A model generated the notes under the pieces. It ran no database searches and was not told the DNA's origin. It saw nothing but the letters and a program-made list of their open reading frames with translations. A stretch of 34,272 nucleotides of DNA from Chelatococcus sambhunathii. Lineage in GTDB: Bacteria > Pseudomonadota > Alphaproteobacteria > Rhizobiales > Beijerinckiaceae. The stretch spans positions 1 through 34,272 of the forward strand of contig NZ_LIOL01000018.1 of the NCBI RefSeq assembly GCF_001418005.1, written 5' to 3'. The position numbers were made by a program, and so were the translations under genes. Below are positions 17,452-25,483 of the stretch, one piece after another. The first letter of the stretch is position 1. Each line of letters starts with the position of its first letter.

Positions 17452-18498
17452 GTGAATTGCATCCTTCGTGCCGCCATTGCCGTCACCGCGCTCGCCGGAT
17501 CGGCCGCGCTCGCCCAGGATCTGCCGAAGACGCACCTCAAGATCGTCGGCGGCCTCAGCAACCTCACGGCCTACAACGACTACGAGAGGCCGTTCTGGAC
17601 CCAGAAGGTGCCGGAGCTGTCGAACGGCCAGATCACGGCCGAGATCAAGGGTTTCAACGAAATGGGACTGAAGGGGCCGGAGCTGCTGCGCCTCATGTCC
17701 CAGGGCGTCGTCGAGTTCGGCACGGCCACCCTCTCCTATTTTGCCAGCGACAACGCCATCAACGAAGCCATCGACCTCGCCGGTCTCGCCCCGGACGTGA
17801 AGACGGCACGCGCTGTCACCGAGGCGTTCACGCCGGTCTACGAAAAGTTCTACGGTGACGGCGCCAAGGTGAAGCTGCTCGGCATCTCGACCTATCCGGC
17901 ACAGGTGCTGTTCTGCAACGCGGAGATCAACAAGCTCTCCGACCTCAAAGGCAAGAAGGTGCGCACCTCGAGCCGCACCCAGGCGGAGTTCGTCGAGGCC
18001 TTCGGCGGCACGAGCGTGACCATGGCCTTCGGCGAGGTGGTGCCGGCCCTGCAGAACAAGGTGGTCGACTGCGCCATCACCGGCTCGCTCTCCGGCTACT
18101 CGGCCAAGTGGTACGAGGTCTCCACGCACCTCTATGCCCTGCCGATCAACTGGAATCAGCAGATTCACGCCGTCAACCAGGCGGCCTGGAACAAGCTCGA
18201 CCCCAAGGTGCAGGCCTTCATCGAGACGAACGTCAAGACGCTCGTCGACGACATCTGGAAGGCAGCCGCCGAGCAGACGGAGCTGGGCTATGCCTGCAAC
18301 ACGGGCTCCGATGCCTGCACCCTACCGGTCAAGGGCAAGATGAAGCTGGTGACGCCGAGCGAGGCGGACCGCCAGTTGCTGCGCGGCGCGCTGGGCGAGA
18401 TGGTGCTGCCGAAGTGGGCGGCGCGCTGCTCGGCGGACTGCGTGAAGGATTTCAACGACACCGTCGGCAAGGTGCTCAACATTTCCGTCTCGAAGTAA
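17452..18498 (+). CDS. dctP: TRAP transporter substrate-binding protein (DctP family)
   Basis: A 348-residue periplasmic binding protein of a tripartite ATP-independent transporter. The first 21 residues form a Sec signal peptide (hydrophobic core AAIAVTALAGSAALA, cleavage at ALA/QD). The body has DctP-like features such as LSDLKGKKVRT, with the substrate carboxylate-binding Arg expected in this region, and FGEVVPALQNKVVDCAITG. The start is a GTG at 17452 with AGGGGGA eight bases upstream; an in-frame ATG at 17380 would put a charged stretch before the signal peptide and is rejected. Several cysteines near the C-terminus may form disulfides. The ligand cannot be named from sequence. It begins the dctPQM operon. 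Confidence 0.93.
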   Translation: MNCILRAAIAVTALAGSAALAQDLPKTHLKIVGGLSNLTAYNDYERPFWTQKVPELSNGQITAEIKGFNEMGLKGPELLRLMSQGVVEFGTATLSYFASDNAINEAIDLAGLAPDVKTARAVTEAFTPVYEKFYGDGAKVKLLGISTYPAQVLFCNAEINKLSDLKGKKVRTSSRTQAEFVEAFGGTSVTMAFGEVVPALQNKVVDCAITGSLSGYSAKWYEVSTHLYALPINWNQQIHAVNQAAWNKLDPKVQAFIETNVKTLVDDIWKAAAEQTELGYACNTGSDACTLPVKGKMKLVTPSEADRQLLRGALGEMVLPKWAARCSADCVKDFNDTVGKVLNISVSK

Positions 18499-18579
18499 GG
18501 GAATGGTGCGCCGCCCGCGCGACGCACTCACCCGAGGCGCCGCAGCAGCGGCGCCCCCGATCCCGACGAGGTGGAGCCC

Positions 18580-19194
18580 ATGTCCCTGCATCGTCTTTCC
18601 CTCGCCGGCCTGACGCGCGGCGCAGAACGCCTGTCGCTTCTCGCCGTGTGGGCGAGCGGCGCCCTCACCATCGGCAGCGTGCTGCTGATCTCCTTCGACG
18701 TCATCGCGCGGAAGTTCTTCGGCTTCAGCACCGGCGGCGCCGACGAACTGTCGAGCTATGCCTTCGCCATCAGCACGTCCTGGTCGCTCGCCTTCGCCAC
18801 CTTGCAGCGGGCGAATGTTCGCGTCGACGTGATCTATCAGCACCTTCCGGTGCGCCTGTCGGCCCTCCTCGACTGGATCTCCATCGTCGCGCTCGGCGTC
18901 TTCATGGCCATGCTGACGTTCTACGCCTATGACGTCGTCGCCACCTCCTGGGCCGAAGGTTCGACCGCCAACACGCCGCTCGGCACGCCGCTGTACATCC
19001 CGCAGGGACTATGGCTGGCGGGGCTCTGCTGGATGTGTCTCGTCCTCGCGCTGATGCTGCTGCGCGCTTCGATCGCGCTCGCCAGCGGCGATACCGACGC
19101 GGTCAAGGCCATCGCCGGCGTGCGCTCGGCGAAGGAGGAGGCAGCGGAAGAGGCGGCAGCCGGCGAACGCCTCGTCAAGGAGGCTGCGGCATGA
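18580..19194 (+). CDS. dctQ: TRAP transporter small permease (DctQ family)
   Basis: A 204-residue membrane protein with four predicted transmembrane segments (about residues 20-42, 55-75, 89-113 and 140-165), the usual DctQ layout. RANVRVDVIY between segments two and three is the family's signature region. The C-terminal tail is rich in Ala, Glu and Lys and is longer than in many DctQ proteins. The ATG at 18580 has GGAG a few bases upstream. Its stop overlaps the dctM start by four bases (ATGA), so the two membrane subunits are probably translationally coupled. Confidence 0.92.
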   Translation: MSLHRLSLAGLTRGAERLSLLAVWASGALTIGSVLLISFDVIARKFFGFSTGGADELSSYAFAISTSWSLAFATLQRANVRVDVIYQHLPVRLSALLDWISIVALGVFMAMLTFYAYDVVATSWAEGSTANTPLGTPLYIPQGLWLAGLCWMCLVLALMLLRASIALASGDTDAVKAIAGVRSAKEEAAEEAAAGERLVKEAAA

Positions 19195-20474
19195 TCGCCA
19201 CTGCACTCGTCCTTCTATTCGTCCTCATCGGGCTCTCCATTCCCGTCGGGGCGGCGCTCGGCGTGCTCGGGCTCATTCTCGACCCGCTCTATTCCATGCT
19301 GCCGCTGACGCGCGCCATGGGCGAGCTCGCCTGGAGCACGAACAACGAATTCCTGCTCGTCGCCATCCCGCTCTTCATCCTCCTCGGCGAGGTGCTGCTG
19401 AGGGCCGGCTTCGCGGAGCGCATGTATGCGGCCATGAGCCTGTGGCTATCGTGGATGCCCGGTGGCCTGATGCATGCCAATATCGGCGCCTCGACGCTCT
19501 TTTCCGCCACCTCCGGCTCGAGCGTCGCGACGGCCGCCACTGTCGGCACCGTCGCCATCCCGCAGATCCGCCGCTACGGCTACAACGAGCCGCTCTTTCT
19601 CGGCAGCATCGCGGCCGGCGGCACGCTCGGCATCCTCATCCCGCCGTCGATCAACCTCGTCATCTACGGCGTCCTGACCAATTCCTCGGTGCCGAAGCTC
19701 TATCTCGCCGGCATCATCCCGGGCCTGCTCATGGCCGGGCTGTTCATGGCCGTCATCGCCGGCGGCTGCCTGGCACGGCCCGGCTGGAGCGGTCATCAGG
19801 TCCGCGCCTCGTGGGGCGAGCGCTTCCGCGGCCTCGCGCATCTTGCCCCGCCGCTCGGCATCTTCCTCCTCGTCGTGGGCTCGATCTATGCCGGGCTGGC
19901 GACGCCGACGGAAGCGGCAGCGCTCGGGGTGCTCGGCGCCCTCATCCTGGCCGCCTGCTTCGGGCGCCTGACATGGGCGATGCTGCGCGGCGCCGTCGAA
20001 GGCGCCATGAAGTCGACGGCCATGATCATGCTGATCGTGATCGCGGCCGGCTTCCTCAACTTCATCATGTCGGCGACCGGCCTCACCGACGCCATCACCG
20101 GCTCCATGAGCGGCCTCGGCCTGTCGCCCGCCTGGATGCTGCTGATCGTCATCGTCTTCTACCTCGTGCTCGGCTGTTTCATGGAGACCCTCTCCATGAT
20201 GATCACGACGATCCCGATCATCGCGCCGATCATGATCGGCCTCGGCTACGATCCGATCTGGCTCGGCATCGTCATCATCGTACTGGTCGAGGCGGCGCTG
20301 ATCACCCCGCCCGTGGGGCTCAACCTCTTTGTCGTGCAGAGCCTGCGCAAAGCCGGATCGATGGACGCGGTCATCGTGGGCACGCTGCCCTTCGTCCTCG
20401 CCATGTTCTTCATGCTCGCGCTACTCGCCTTCTTCCCGGCGCTCGCCCTGTGGTTGCCGGGCCTCTTCGGGTGA
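19191..20474 (+). CDS. dctM: TRAP transporter large permease (DctM family)
   Basis: A 427-residue membrane protein with about 12 hydrophobic segments, the normal size for DctM. It includes the conserved FSATSGSSVATAATVGTVAIP, the GGTLGILIPPSINLVIYG block and, towards the end, ITPPVGLNLFVVQS. DctM carries the sodium-driven transport path and works with DctP and DctQ to import a carboxylate or similar acid. All elements of a functional transporter are present, in the standard order, with no gaps. The next gene begins 32 bases later and is likely in the same transcript. Confidence 0.95.
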   Translation: MIATALVLLFVLIGLSIPVGAALGVLGLILDPLYSMLPLTRAMGELAWSTNNEFLLVAIPLFILLGEVLLRAGFAERMYAAMSLWLSWMPGGLMHANIGASTLFSATSGSSVATAATVGTVAIPQIRRYGYNEPLFLGSIAAGGTLGILIPPSINLVIYGVLTNSSVPKLYLAGIIPGLLMAGLFMAVIAGGCLARPGWSGHQVRASWGERFRGLAHLAPPLGIFLLVVGSIYAGLATPTEAAALGVLGALILAACFGRLTWAMLRGAVEGAMKSTAMIMLIVIAAGFLNFIMSATGLTDAITGSMSGLGLSPAWMLLIVIVFYLVLGCFMETLSMMITTIPIIAPIMIGLGYDPIWLGIVIIVLVEAALITPPVGLNLFVVQSLRKAGSMDAVIVGTLPFVLAMFFMLALLAFFPALALWLPGLFG

Positions 20475-20506
20475 GCGACCAAGCTTCCTACCGCTGAAGG
20501 ACCATC

Positions 20507-21193
20507 ATGAGACTTGCCTTCGACATCGCCGGCGCTGCGGGCGCCGGTGCTCTCGACATCGACATATCGGCGCTCGTCATCGCCGGTTGGGCCGGGCGCG
20601 ATCGCCACGCGATCGAGCACCACATTGAGGAACTCGCCGCCATCGGCGTGCCGCGGCCGAGCACGGTGCCGCTCTACTACCGCGTGTCGGACAGCCTGCT
20701 GACGCAGGCGCCGCGCATCCAGGTGGTGGGCGGCGAGAGTTCGGGCGAGGTCGAGGTCTTCCTCTTCCAGGCCGGCGGCGAACTCTTCGTCAGCCTCTCG
20801 TCCGACCACACCGACCGCAAGCTCGAGACCGTGAGCGTCGCCCTGTCGAAACAGGTCTGCGCCAAGCCGGTGGCGCGGCAGGCCTGGCGCTTCGCAGAGG
20901 TCGCCGGCCACTGGGACGAGCTCGTCATCCGCTCGCACATCGTCGAGAACGGCGCGCGCGTCGTCTACCAGGAGGGCCGGCTCGCCGCGCTGCAGCCGCC
21001 GCTCGACCTCGTCGCGGGCTTCACCGGCGGCGCGGCCACGCTGCCGGAGGGAACGGCGATGCTCTGCGGCACCGTCGGTGCCAACGGCGGCATCCGCCCG
21101 GCCGTGTCCTTCACCATGGAGCTCTTCGACCCGCGCAGCGGCCGCACGCTCGGTCACGGCTACGACATCGAGGTTCTGCCGGAAGTCGCGTGA
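20507..21193 (+). CDS. DUF2848 family protein
   Basis: A 228-residue protein matching the DUF2848 family (PF11010): the block [21 protein letters not shown], then [10 protein letters not shown] and [11 protein letters not shown] are characteristic. No signal peptide or membrane segment is seen, so it is cytoplasmic. The family is loosely related to fumarylacetoacetate hydrolase-like folds and often sits beside LysR and TRAP genes, which suggests a role in breaking down the imported compound; no reaction is established. It follows dctM by 32 bases and precedes the DUF1445 gene by 34 bases. Confidence 0.85.
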   Translation: MRLAFDIAGAAGAGALDIDISALVIAGWAGRDRHAIEHHIEELAAIGVPRPSTVPLYYRVSDSLLTQAPRIQVVGGESSGEVEVFLFQAGGELFVSLSSDHTDRKLETVSVALSKQVCAKPVARQAWRFAEVAGHWDELVIRSHIVENGARVVYQEGRLAALQPPLDLVAGFTGGAATLPEGTAMLCGTVGANGGIRPAVSFTMELFDPRSGRTLGHGYDIEVLPEVA

Positions 21194-21227
21194 GCCGCCG
21201 TTCGGCCAAGAGCAAGGGACATCATCC

Positions 21228-22022
21228 ATGTCACCAGACTTCGACCGCGCGGATCCCCATGCGGTGCGCCTTGCCGCCCGCACGGGCGCGCTGACGGGAC
21301 ACACGGCCCATCTCGCGCCGGGGCGCGTCCAGGCGAATCTCGCCATCCTGCCGGTGGCGCTGGCCCATGACTTCCTGCGCTTTTGCCAGCGCAATCCCAA
21401 GCCCTGTCCGCTTCTGGCCGTGTCCGAGCCCGGCGATCCGATGTTGCCGATGCTCGGACGCGACGTCGACATCCGCACGGACGTGCCGCGCTACCGCGTC
21501 TGGCGCGACGGTGAACTCGTCTCCGAGCCGACGGACATTCGCGACCTGTGGCGCGACGACCTCGTCGCCTTCCTCATCGGCTGCTCATTCTCCTTCGAGG
21601 CGGCGATGCTCGCCGACGGCCTGCCGGTGCGCCACATCGAGCAGGGCACCAACGTGCCGATGTACCGGACCAACGTGCCGACCGTTGAGGCCGGCCCCTT
21701 CGGGGGACCGATGGTCGTTTCCATGCGGCCGCTGACCCCCGCCCAGGCCATCCGGGCCGTGCAGGTGACGTCGCGCTTTCCGGCCGTGCACGGGGCGCCG
21801 GTGCATCTCGGCGACCCGGCCGCGATCGGCATCGCCGATATCGGCAAGCCGGACTATGGCGATCCCGTCGAGATGCGGCCCGGCGAGATCCCGGTCTTCT
21901 GGGCCTGCGGCGTGACGCCCCAGTCGGTCATCGAACATGCCCGCCCGCCGTTCTCGATCTCGCACGCGCCGGGGCACATGCTCGTCACCGACCTCAGCAA
22001 CAGCGCCGTCGCGGTGATGTAG
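21228..22022 (+). CDS. DUF1445 / D-glutamate cyclase-like putative hydro-lyase
   Basis: A 264-residue protein of the DUF1445 family (PF07286). Diagnostic parts are [38 protein letters not shown] (cited as a block at about residues 115-152) and [11 protein letters not shown] near the C-terminus. A mammalian member with this domain is a D-glutamate cyclase forming 5-oxo-D-proline; bacterial members are usually annotated as putative hydro-lyases. AAGGGAC lies about eight bases before the ATG at 21228. As the last gene of the lysR-dctPQM-DUF2848 set it probably acts on the imported acid. Confidence 0.87.
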   Translation: MSPDFDRADPHAVRLAARTGALTGHTAHLAPGRVQANLAILPVALAHDFLRFCQRNPKPCPLLAVSEPGDPMLPMLGRDVDIRTDVPRYRVWRDGELVSEPTDIRDLWRDDLVAFLIGCSFSFEAAMLADGLPVRHIEQGTNVPMYRTNVPTVEAGPFGGPMVVSMRPLTPAQAIRAVQVTSRFPAVHGAPVHLGDPAAIGIADIGKPDYGDPVEMRPGEIPVFWACGVTPQSVIEHARPPFSISHAPGHMLVTDLSNSAVAVM

Positions 22023-22119
22023 AGGGCGCTCGCGCGCCCGCGACAACGACAGGCGAGAATTTACCCGGACGGCCTCGCCGGCTATGCTCGTCCGGCCCCG
22101 AACAGCGACGGGCCGGACG

Positions 22120-22668
22120 ATGCACCATTACGCCATCTTCGAGACGGACGCCGGCTTCTGCGGCATCGCGTGGGGCGAGAGCGGCATCGTGCGCTTTCAG
22201 CTGCCGACCACGGACGCCGCCGGCACCGAGCGCCTGCTGCAACGGCGCCTGCCGGACGCGGTCCCAGGCACGCCGCCTCCACCCGTCGCCGAGACGATCG
22301 CGGCGGCAAAAGCCTATTTCGCCGGCCGCAAGACGGATTTTTTCGCCTGCGTGCTCGACCTTGGCGGCCGCGATGCCTTCGCCAGGGAGATTTATGCCGC
22401 GGCCCGGCGCGTCGGCTGGGGGCATACGACGACCTACGGCACGCTCGCGCGCGAGGTCGGCGCCGGTCCGGAGGCGGCGCGTGACGTCGGCCGGGCCATG
22501 GCGGAAAACCCGGTGCCACTGATCATCCCGTGCCACCGGGTGCTGGCGGCTGGCGGGCGGCTCGGTGGCTTCTCCGCCCCCGGCGGCACCGCGGCCAAGC
22601 TGCGCATGCTGGCGCTGGAGGGGATCGACCTTGCGCCGGAACCGGCGCAACGGTCCTTCGCCTTCTAG
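22120..22668 (+). CDS. ogt: Methylated-DNA-[protein]-cysteine S-methyltransferase
   Basis: A 182-residue O6-alkylguanine-DNA alkyltransferase. The acceptor Cys138 lies in the family motif IIPCHRVLAAGGRLGGFS. The preceding helix-turn-helix (TTTYGTLAREVGA, about 103-115) carries the recognition elements, and the N-terminal domain is the usual RNase H-like fold. It removes alkyl groups from O6-guanine by a one-way transfer to the cysteine. The ATG at 22120 (MHHYAIFET) gives the normal N-terminus; a start 12 codons upstream is less likely. It is not fused to an AdaA domain. A FixK/FNR-like box begins 18 bases after its stop. Confidence 0.93.
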   Translation: MHHYAIFETDAGFCGIAWGESGIVRFQLPTTDAAGTERLLQRRLPDAVPGTPPPPVAETIAAAKAYFAGRKTDFFACVLDLGGRDAFAREIYAAARRVGWGHTTTYGTLAREVGAGPEAARDVGRAMAENPVPLIIPCHRVLAAGGRLGGFSAPGGTAAKLRMLALEGIDLAPEPAQRSFAF

Positions 22669-22685
22669 GGCTCGTCATGCCGCGC

Positions 22686-22699
22686 TTGATCGGCCTCAA
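22686..22699 (+). promoter_or_regulatory. FixK/FNR-type box upstream of a universal stress gene
   Basis: TTGATCGGCCTCAA fits the TTGA-N6-TCAA pattern bound by FNR, FixK and Anr-type regulators. It ends about 58 bases before the ATG of the tandem universal stress protein at 22758, a distance that fits a class II activator site near -41. Confidence 0.55.
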
Positions 22700-22757
22700 G
22701 GCGGGGCCGAAGCAGCGGCTCCACGATGCCCTGCGGCAGGCGACAGGGAGCCACATC

Positions 22758-23594
22758 ATGATCCGCGACATTCTCGTGCATCTCGACGGCAGCGCGGCAG
22801 ACGAGACGCGCATCATCCATGCCGAAGCCATCGCCGGGCATTTCGATGCCCATGTGACCGGGCTCTTCACCAATATCGTGCCGACGCCCTTCATCCCCGC
22901 GGCCGATGGCCTCGCCGCGGCCAGCATCCTCGAGGAAAGCCGCCGGCAGGCCGAGGCGGCGGGAGAGTCCCAGGCGGCACGCCTGGCGCAGCGCCTCGAC
23001 ACGCTCGCAATGCCCAGCGAGCTGCGCCGGTTCGATCTTTTCGCCGATGCCGTCTGGAGCGCCGTTGCGCGGCAGGCGCGCGCCTGCGATCTCTTCGTCG
23101 CCCTGCGCCCGTACGGCGCCGACGGTTCATCGCACTGGCCGGAGGTGGTGGAGGCCGCCCTCTTCGGCTCCGGCCGCGGAGTCTACCTTGCGCCACCCGA
23201 TGCGCCCGCTCGGGCGTTCGAAACCGTGCTCGTCGCCTGGAGCGATACGCGCGAGGCCGCCCATGCGGTGGCGGAGGCGATGCCCCTGCTGCGACTGGCG
23301 AAGCAGGTCGTGGTCGCCACGGTCGACGCCGATGGCCCTCCCGAGGAAGATCGCGAGGAGCCCGGCGCCGATCTCGCCCGCCATCTCGACCGGCACGGCG
23401 TCCGGGTCGAATTGCGGCACGTGCCCGAATGGCGCGAGGTTTCGCGTGCGCTGCTCAACGAGACCGAGAAGAGCGGTGCCGATCTCGCCGTGCTCGGCGC
23501 CTATGGGCATTCGCGCCTGCGCGAATGGGTGCTCGGCGGGGCGACGCGCGATTTCCTGACGCAATGCCCGGTTCCGATGCTGATGGCCCATTAG
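22758..23594 (+). CDS. Tandem-domain universal stress protein
   Basis: A 278-residue protein with two UspA-like domains. The first (MIRDILVHLDGS, residues 1-12) lacks a clear ATP-binding signature. The second ends with GAYGHSRLREWVLGGATRDFL, which matches the nucleotide-binding G-x2-G-x9-G-(S/T) pattern only partly. The ATG at 22758 has AGGGAG seven bases before it. Universal stress proteins help cells through starvation, low oxygen and damage. A TTGA-N6-TCAA box upstream suggests oxygen-responsive control, like the next two stress genes. A terminator follows at 23613-23640. Confidence 0.88.
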   Translation: MIRDILVHLDGSAADETRIIHAEAIAGHFDAHVTGLFTNIVPTPFIPAADGLAAASILEESRRQAEAAGESQAARLAQRLDTLAMPSELRRFDLFADAVWSAVARQARACDLFVALRPYGADGSSHWPEVVEAALFGSGRGVYLAPPDAPARAFETVLVAWSDTREAAHAVAEAMPLLRLAKQVVVATVDADGPPEEDREEPGADLARHLDRHGVRVELRHVPEWREVSRALLNETEKSGADLAVLGAYGHSRLREWVLGGATRDFLTQCPVPMLMAH

Positions 23595-23612
23595 GCCGGG
23601 CCATCAAGAGGT

Positions 23613-23640
23613 GGCCGCCCCTGCGGATGCCGGGGCGGCC
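23613..23640 (+). terminator. Terminator-like hairpin between convergent stress genes
   Basis: GGCCGCCCC pairs perfectly with GGGGCGGCC over nine bases around a ten-base loop, followed by TCGTTTC. It lies in the 65-base gap between two convergent universal stress protein genes and could serve both. Confidence 0.7.
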
Positions 23641-23659
23641 TCGTTTCGCCCCTGCCCGC

Positions 23660-24097
23660 TCACCGGTAGACGAGGACGGGGATCGTCGAATGGGTGAGTA
23701 CCTTCAGCGTCACGCTGCCCAGCACGATGGCAGCCACGCCGCCGCGGCCGTGCGAACCCATCGCGATGAGGTCGCAGCCGCGCTCCTTGGCGGTATCGAT
23801 GATGGCGCGATAGGGCTCGTCATGCACCACCTGCACCGTCTCGTAGGGCACACCGTTCACCCGCGCGACATTGCTTGCGGAGGACAGGAAGCCGGCCGCG
23901 CGCCGGCGTGCATGATCCTCGTACTCCGCCCGCGTATCCGTGAGCTGCTCGGCGTCCGTCGAGAGGAGGTGGAAGGGTTCCACAACCGTCAGTAACGTCA
24001 CCTTGGCTCCGGCGTCGCGCGCGAAGGCCATCGCCTGTTCGACGGCCGCCGCCGACAGGAGTGAACCATCCGTCGGAATGAGAATGTTCTTGTACAT
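23660..24097 (-). CDS. Universal stress protein (UspA family)
   Basis: A 145-residue single-domain UspA protein: MYKNILIPTDGS at the start and GSHGRGGVAAIVLGSVT near the end, a full match to the ATP-binding G-x2-G-x9-G-(S/T) signature. It is therefore probably an ATP-binding type, unlike its neighbour. It is convergent with the tandem Usp gene and divergent from hsp20. Two FixK/FNR-like boxes lie about 70 and 100 bases upstream of its start. Confidence 0.94.
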   Translation of the reverse strand: MYKNILIPTDGSLLSAAAVEQAMAFARDAGAKVTLLTVVEPFHLLSTDAEQLTDTRAEYEDHARRRAAGFLSSASNVARVNGVPYETVQVVHDEPYRAIIDTAKERGCDLIAMGSHGRGGVAAIVLGSVTLKVLTHSTIPVLVYR

Positions 24098-24166
24098 GGC
24101 GCTCCCCTATTGGCGCTCCCTTTGTCGATGCGTGGGAAGGGTAAACGGGTAGGCCACGGCCGCGCC

Positions 24167-24180
24167 TTGCGCAGGATCAA
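24167..24180 (-). promoter_or_regulatory. FixK/FNR-type box (imperfect) between usp and hsp20
   Basis: TTGCGCAGGATCAA matches TTGN-N6-TCAA with one mismatch in the left half and a perfect right half (ATCAA). It lies about 70 bases upstream of the usp start at 24097, a distance suited to activation of that gene. Confidence 0.5.
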
Positions 24181-24196
24181 GCCGACCCTGCGACGT

Positions 24197-24210
24197 TTGA
24201 CCCATGTCAA
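24197..24210. promoter_or_regulatory. FixK/FNR-type box, perfect palindrome, between usp and hsp20
   Basis: TTGACCCATGTCAA is a perfect TTGAC-N4-GTCAA palindrome in the divergent usp/hsp20 region. It is 100 bases from the usp start and 145 bases from the hsp20 start, so it could serve either gene or both. Confidence 0.6.
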
Positions 24211-24354
24211 GGAGCCCATGCGCGGGGGTGTTTTGATGTCCGTGGCAGCGCCGTCGGCCTGAGCCGACCGCTCGGCCCCGAGGCCGCAGTCTCAGCGCTC
24301 CGGGCGCCCGCTTCCAGGCCGGCCCGCCGCTGCCCCCGCGACAGGAGCACGACC

Positions 24355-24888
24355 ATGCCTGAAGCAACCAAACTTCCCATCGAGACCGAGAAGCAAACTG
24401 CACCCGCGCCCGTCGCCCGGTGGACGCCCTTCGACAGCCTGCGCCGGGAGATCGACAGGCTGTTTGACGACCTCCATGTCGGCTCGTGGCGCATGCCCTT
24501 CGCCCGTGCGGAGTTCCAATCCGAACGGCCGTGGCTGCGCGAGAGCGCCTTTGCCCTCACCCCCGCGGTGGATGTGGTCGAGCGCGAGAAGGAATACGAG
24601 ATCAGCGCCGAATTGCCGGGCCTCGAGCAGAAGGACGTCGAGGTGCGCCTGGCCAACGGCACGCTCATCGTCAGGGGCGAAAAGCGCGAGACCAAGGAAG
24701 AACACGACAAGGATTATTATGTGTCCGAGCGCCGCTACGGCACCTTCATGCGCTCGTTCCGTGTTCCCGACACGGTCGATACGGCCGGCATCGAGGCCCG
24801 GTTCGCGAACGGGGTGCTGACGGTCAAGCTGCCGAAATCCGCAGAGGCCCGGAAGAACGAGAAGAAGATCGACGTCAAGACCGGCTAG
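24355..24888 (+). CDS. Hsp20/alpha-crystallin small heat-shock protein
   Basis: A 177-residue small heat-shock protein. The alpha-crystallin domain spans about residues 65-165 (PAVDVVEREKEYEISAELPG, IVRGEKRETKEE, ERRYGTFMRSF) and includes the conserved NGVLTVKLPK near the end. The N-terminal part (FDSLRREIDRLFDDL) is the usual assembly segment. It holds unfolding proteins in a refoldable state without ATP. AGGAG sits about ten bases before the ATG. Control by low oxygen is suggested by the nearby FixK/FNR-like boxes; no CIRCE or ROSE element was recognised. Confidence 0.95.
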   Translation: MPEATKLPIETEKQTAPAPVARWTPFDSLRREIDRLFDDLHVGSWRMPFARAEFQSERPWLRESAFALTPAVDVVEREKEYEISAELPGLEQKDVEVRLANGTLIVRGEKRETKEEHDKDYYVSERRYGTFMRSFRVPDTVDTAGIEARFANGVLTVKLPKSAEARKNEKKIDVKTG

Positions 24889-24921
24889 CCCTGAAACCTG
24901 CGGCGTTGTCGGCAAGGGTCG

Positions 24922-24946
24922 GCCGGCGGCGGATGCCGCCGCCGGC
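24922..24946 (+). terminator. Strong hairpin downstream of hsp20
   Basis: GCCGGCGGCGG pairs perfectly with CCGCCGCCGGC across a three-base loop (ATG), 33 bases after the hsp20 stop. There is no T-run after it, so it may act as a rho-assisted terminator or an mRNA 3' end stabiliser. Confidence 0.55.
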
Positions 24947-25245
24947 TTCGACATCAGCGCGCGAACCGCTCGCACGTGGCGCGCCCGGTGGCGGACGGCC
25001 GACATCGCCGGACTCGCGAAACGATCGCCGGGCCTGCCGCTGACCGGCGGGCGCAGCAAGAACCCTCGACACCTTCGGTCTACGCCAGCCCTGCCCTGCA
25101 CGGCCATATCAGCATGGGCTGTGACGCAAGGGGCAAGCCGGCCGTCACGGCGGCGAGGCGCACGGGCGCGGCATCGGTGGCAAGGCCCGCCGGAGCCCCG
25201 GTCATCCGGTCGGCGTGGACGGGCGAATTTCGCGATTGACGATGC

Positions 25246-25258
25246 GGCCATTATGGCC
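25246..25258 (+). promoter_or_regulatory. Candidate operator of the phd-mod-res operon
   Basis: GGCCAT-T-ATGGCC is a perfect palindrome 30 bases before the phd-like start codon. A TTGACG at 25236-25241 could be a -35 box, which would put the palindrome in the promoter spacer, as in the first phd-like gene. The matching -10 (ACGATG at 25259) is weak. Confidence 0.45.
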
Positions 25259-25288
25259 ACGATGGGCCTTTCAAGAAGGGGGCGGCGC

Positions 25289-25483
25289 ATGAAGGCGCTC
25301 TCGGCCCGCGAGGCCAAGTACAACTTCGGACGGCTGATCGACACGGCCCGCGCGGAGCCCGTGGTGATCGAGAAGCACGGGCGTCCGGTCGTGGTGGTGC
25401 TCGCGGTCGAGGAATACGAGAAGCTGACCGGCAACGCCGTTCCGCCGTCCCGCGACAAGCCCGCTGAAACGAACGGTGACTGA
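25289..25483 (+). CDS. Phd/YefM-family antitoxin-like regulator, no toxin partner
   Basis: A 64-residue Phd/YefM protein (MKALSAREAKYNFGRLIDTA, KHGRPVVVVLAVEEYEKL). The start at 25289 has AAGGGGG about seven bases upstream; the frame is open further upstream but without similarity. Its stop overlaps the methyltransferase ATG (TGATG), so the two are coupled. No toxin gene follows. It is closely related to the protein at 10732-10932, about 66% identical over 44 residues, even though the operons they lead are different. I infer that it regulates this restriction-modification unit. Confidence 0.87.
   Translation: MKALSAREAKYNFGRLIDTARAEPVVIEKHGRPVVVVLAVEEYEKLTGNAVPPSRDKPAETNGD

Larger units (their letters stand above)
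24889..25288. other. 400-base gene-free stretch at the core/defence boundary
   Basis: No coding sequence could be supported here. It holds the hsp20 terminator-like hairpin (24922-24946), the phd-mod-res promoter region and an inverted repeat (25246-25258). The open frames through it lack recognisable family similarity. No tRNA or repeat end marking an island boundary was seen. Confidence 0.6.
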
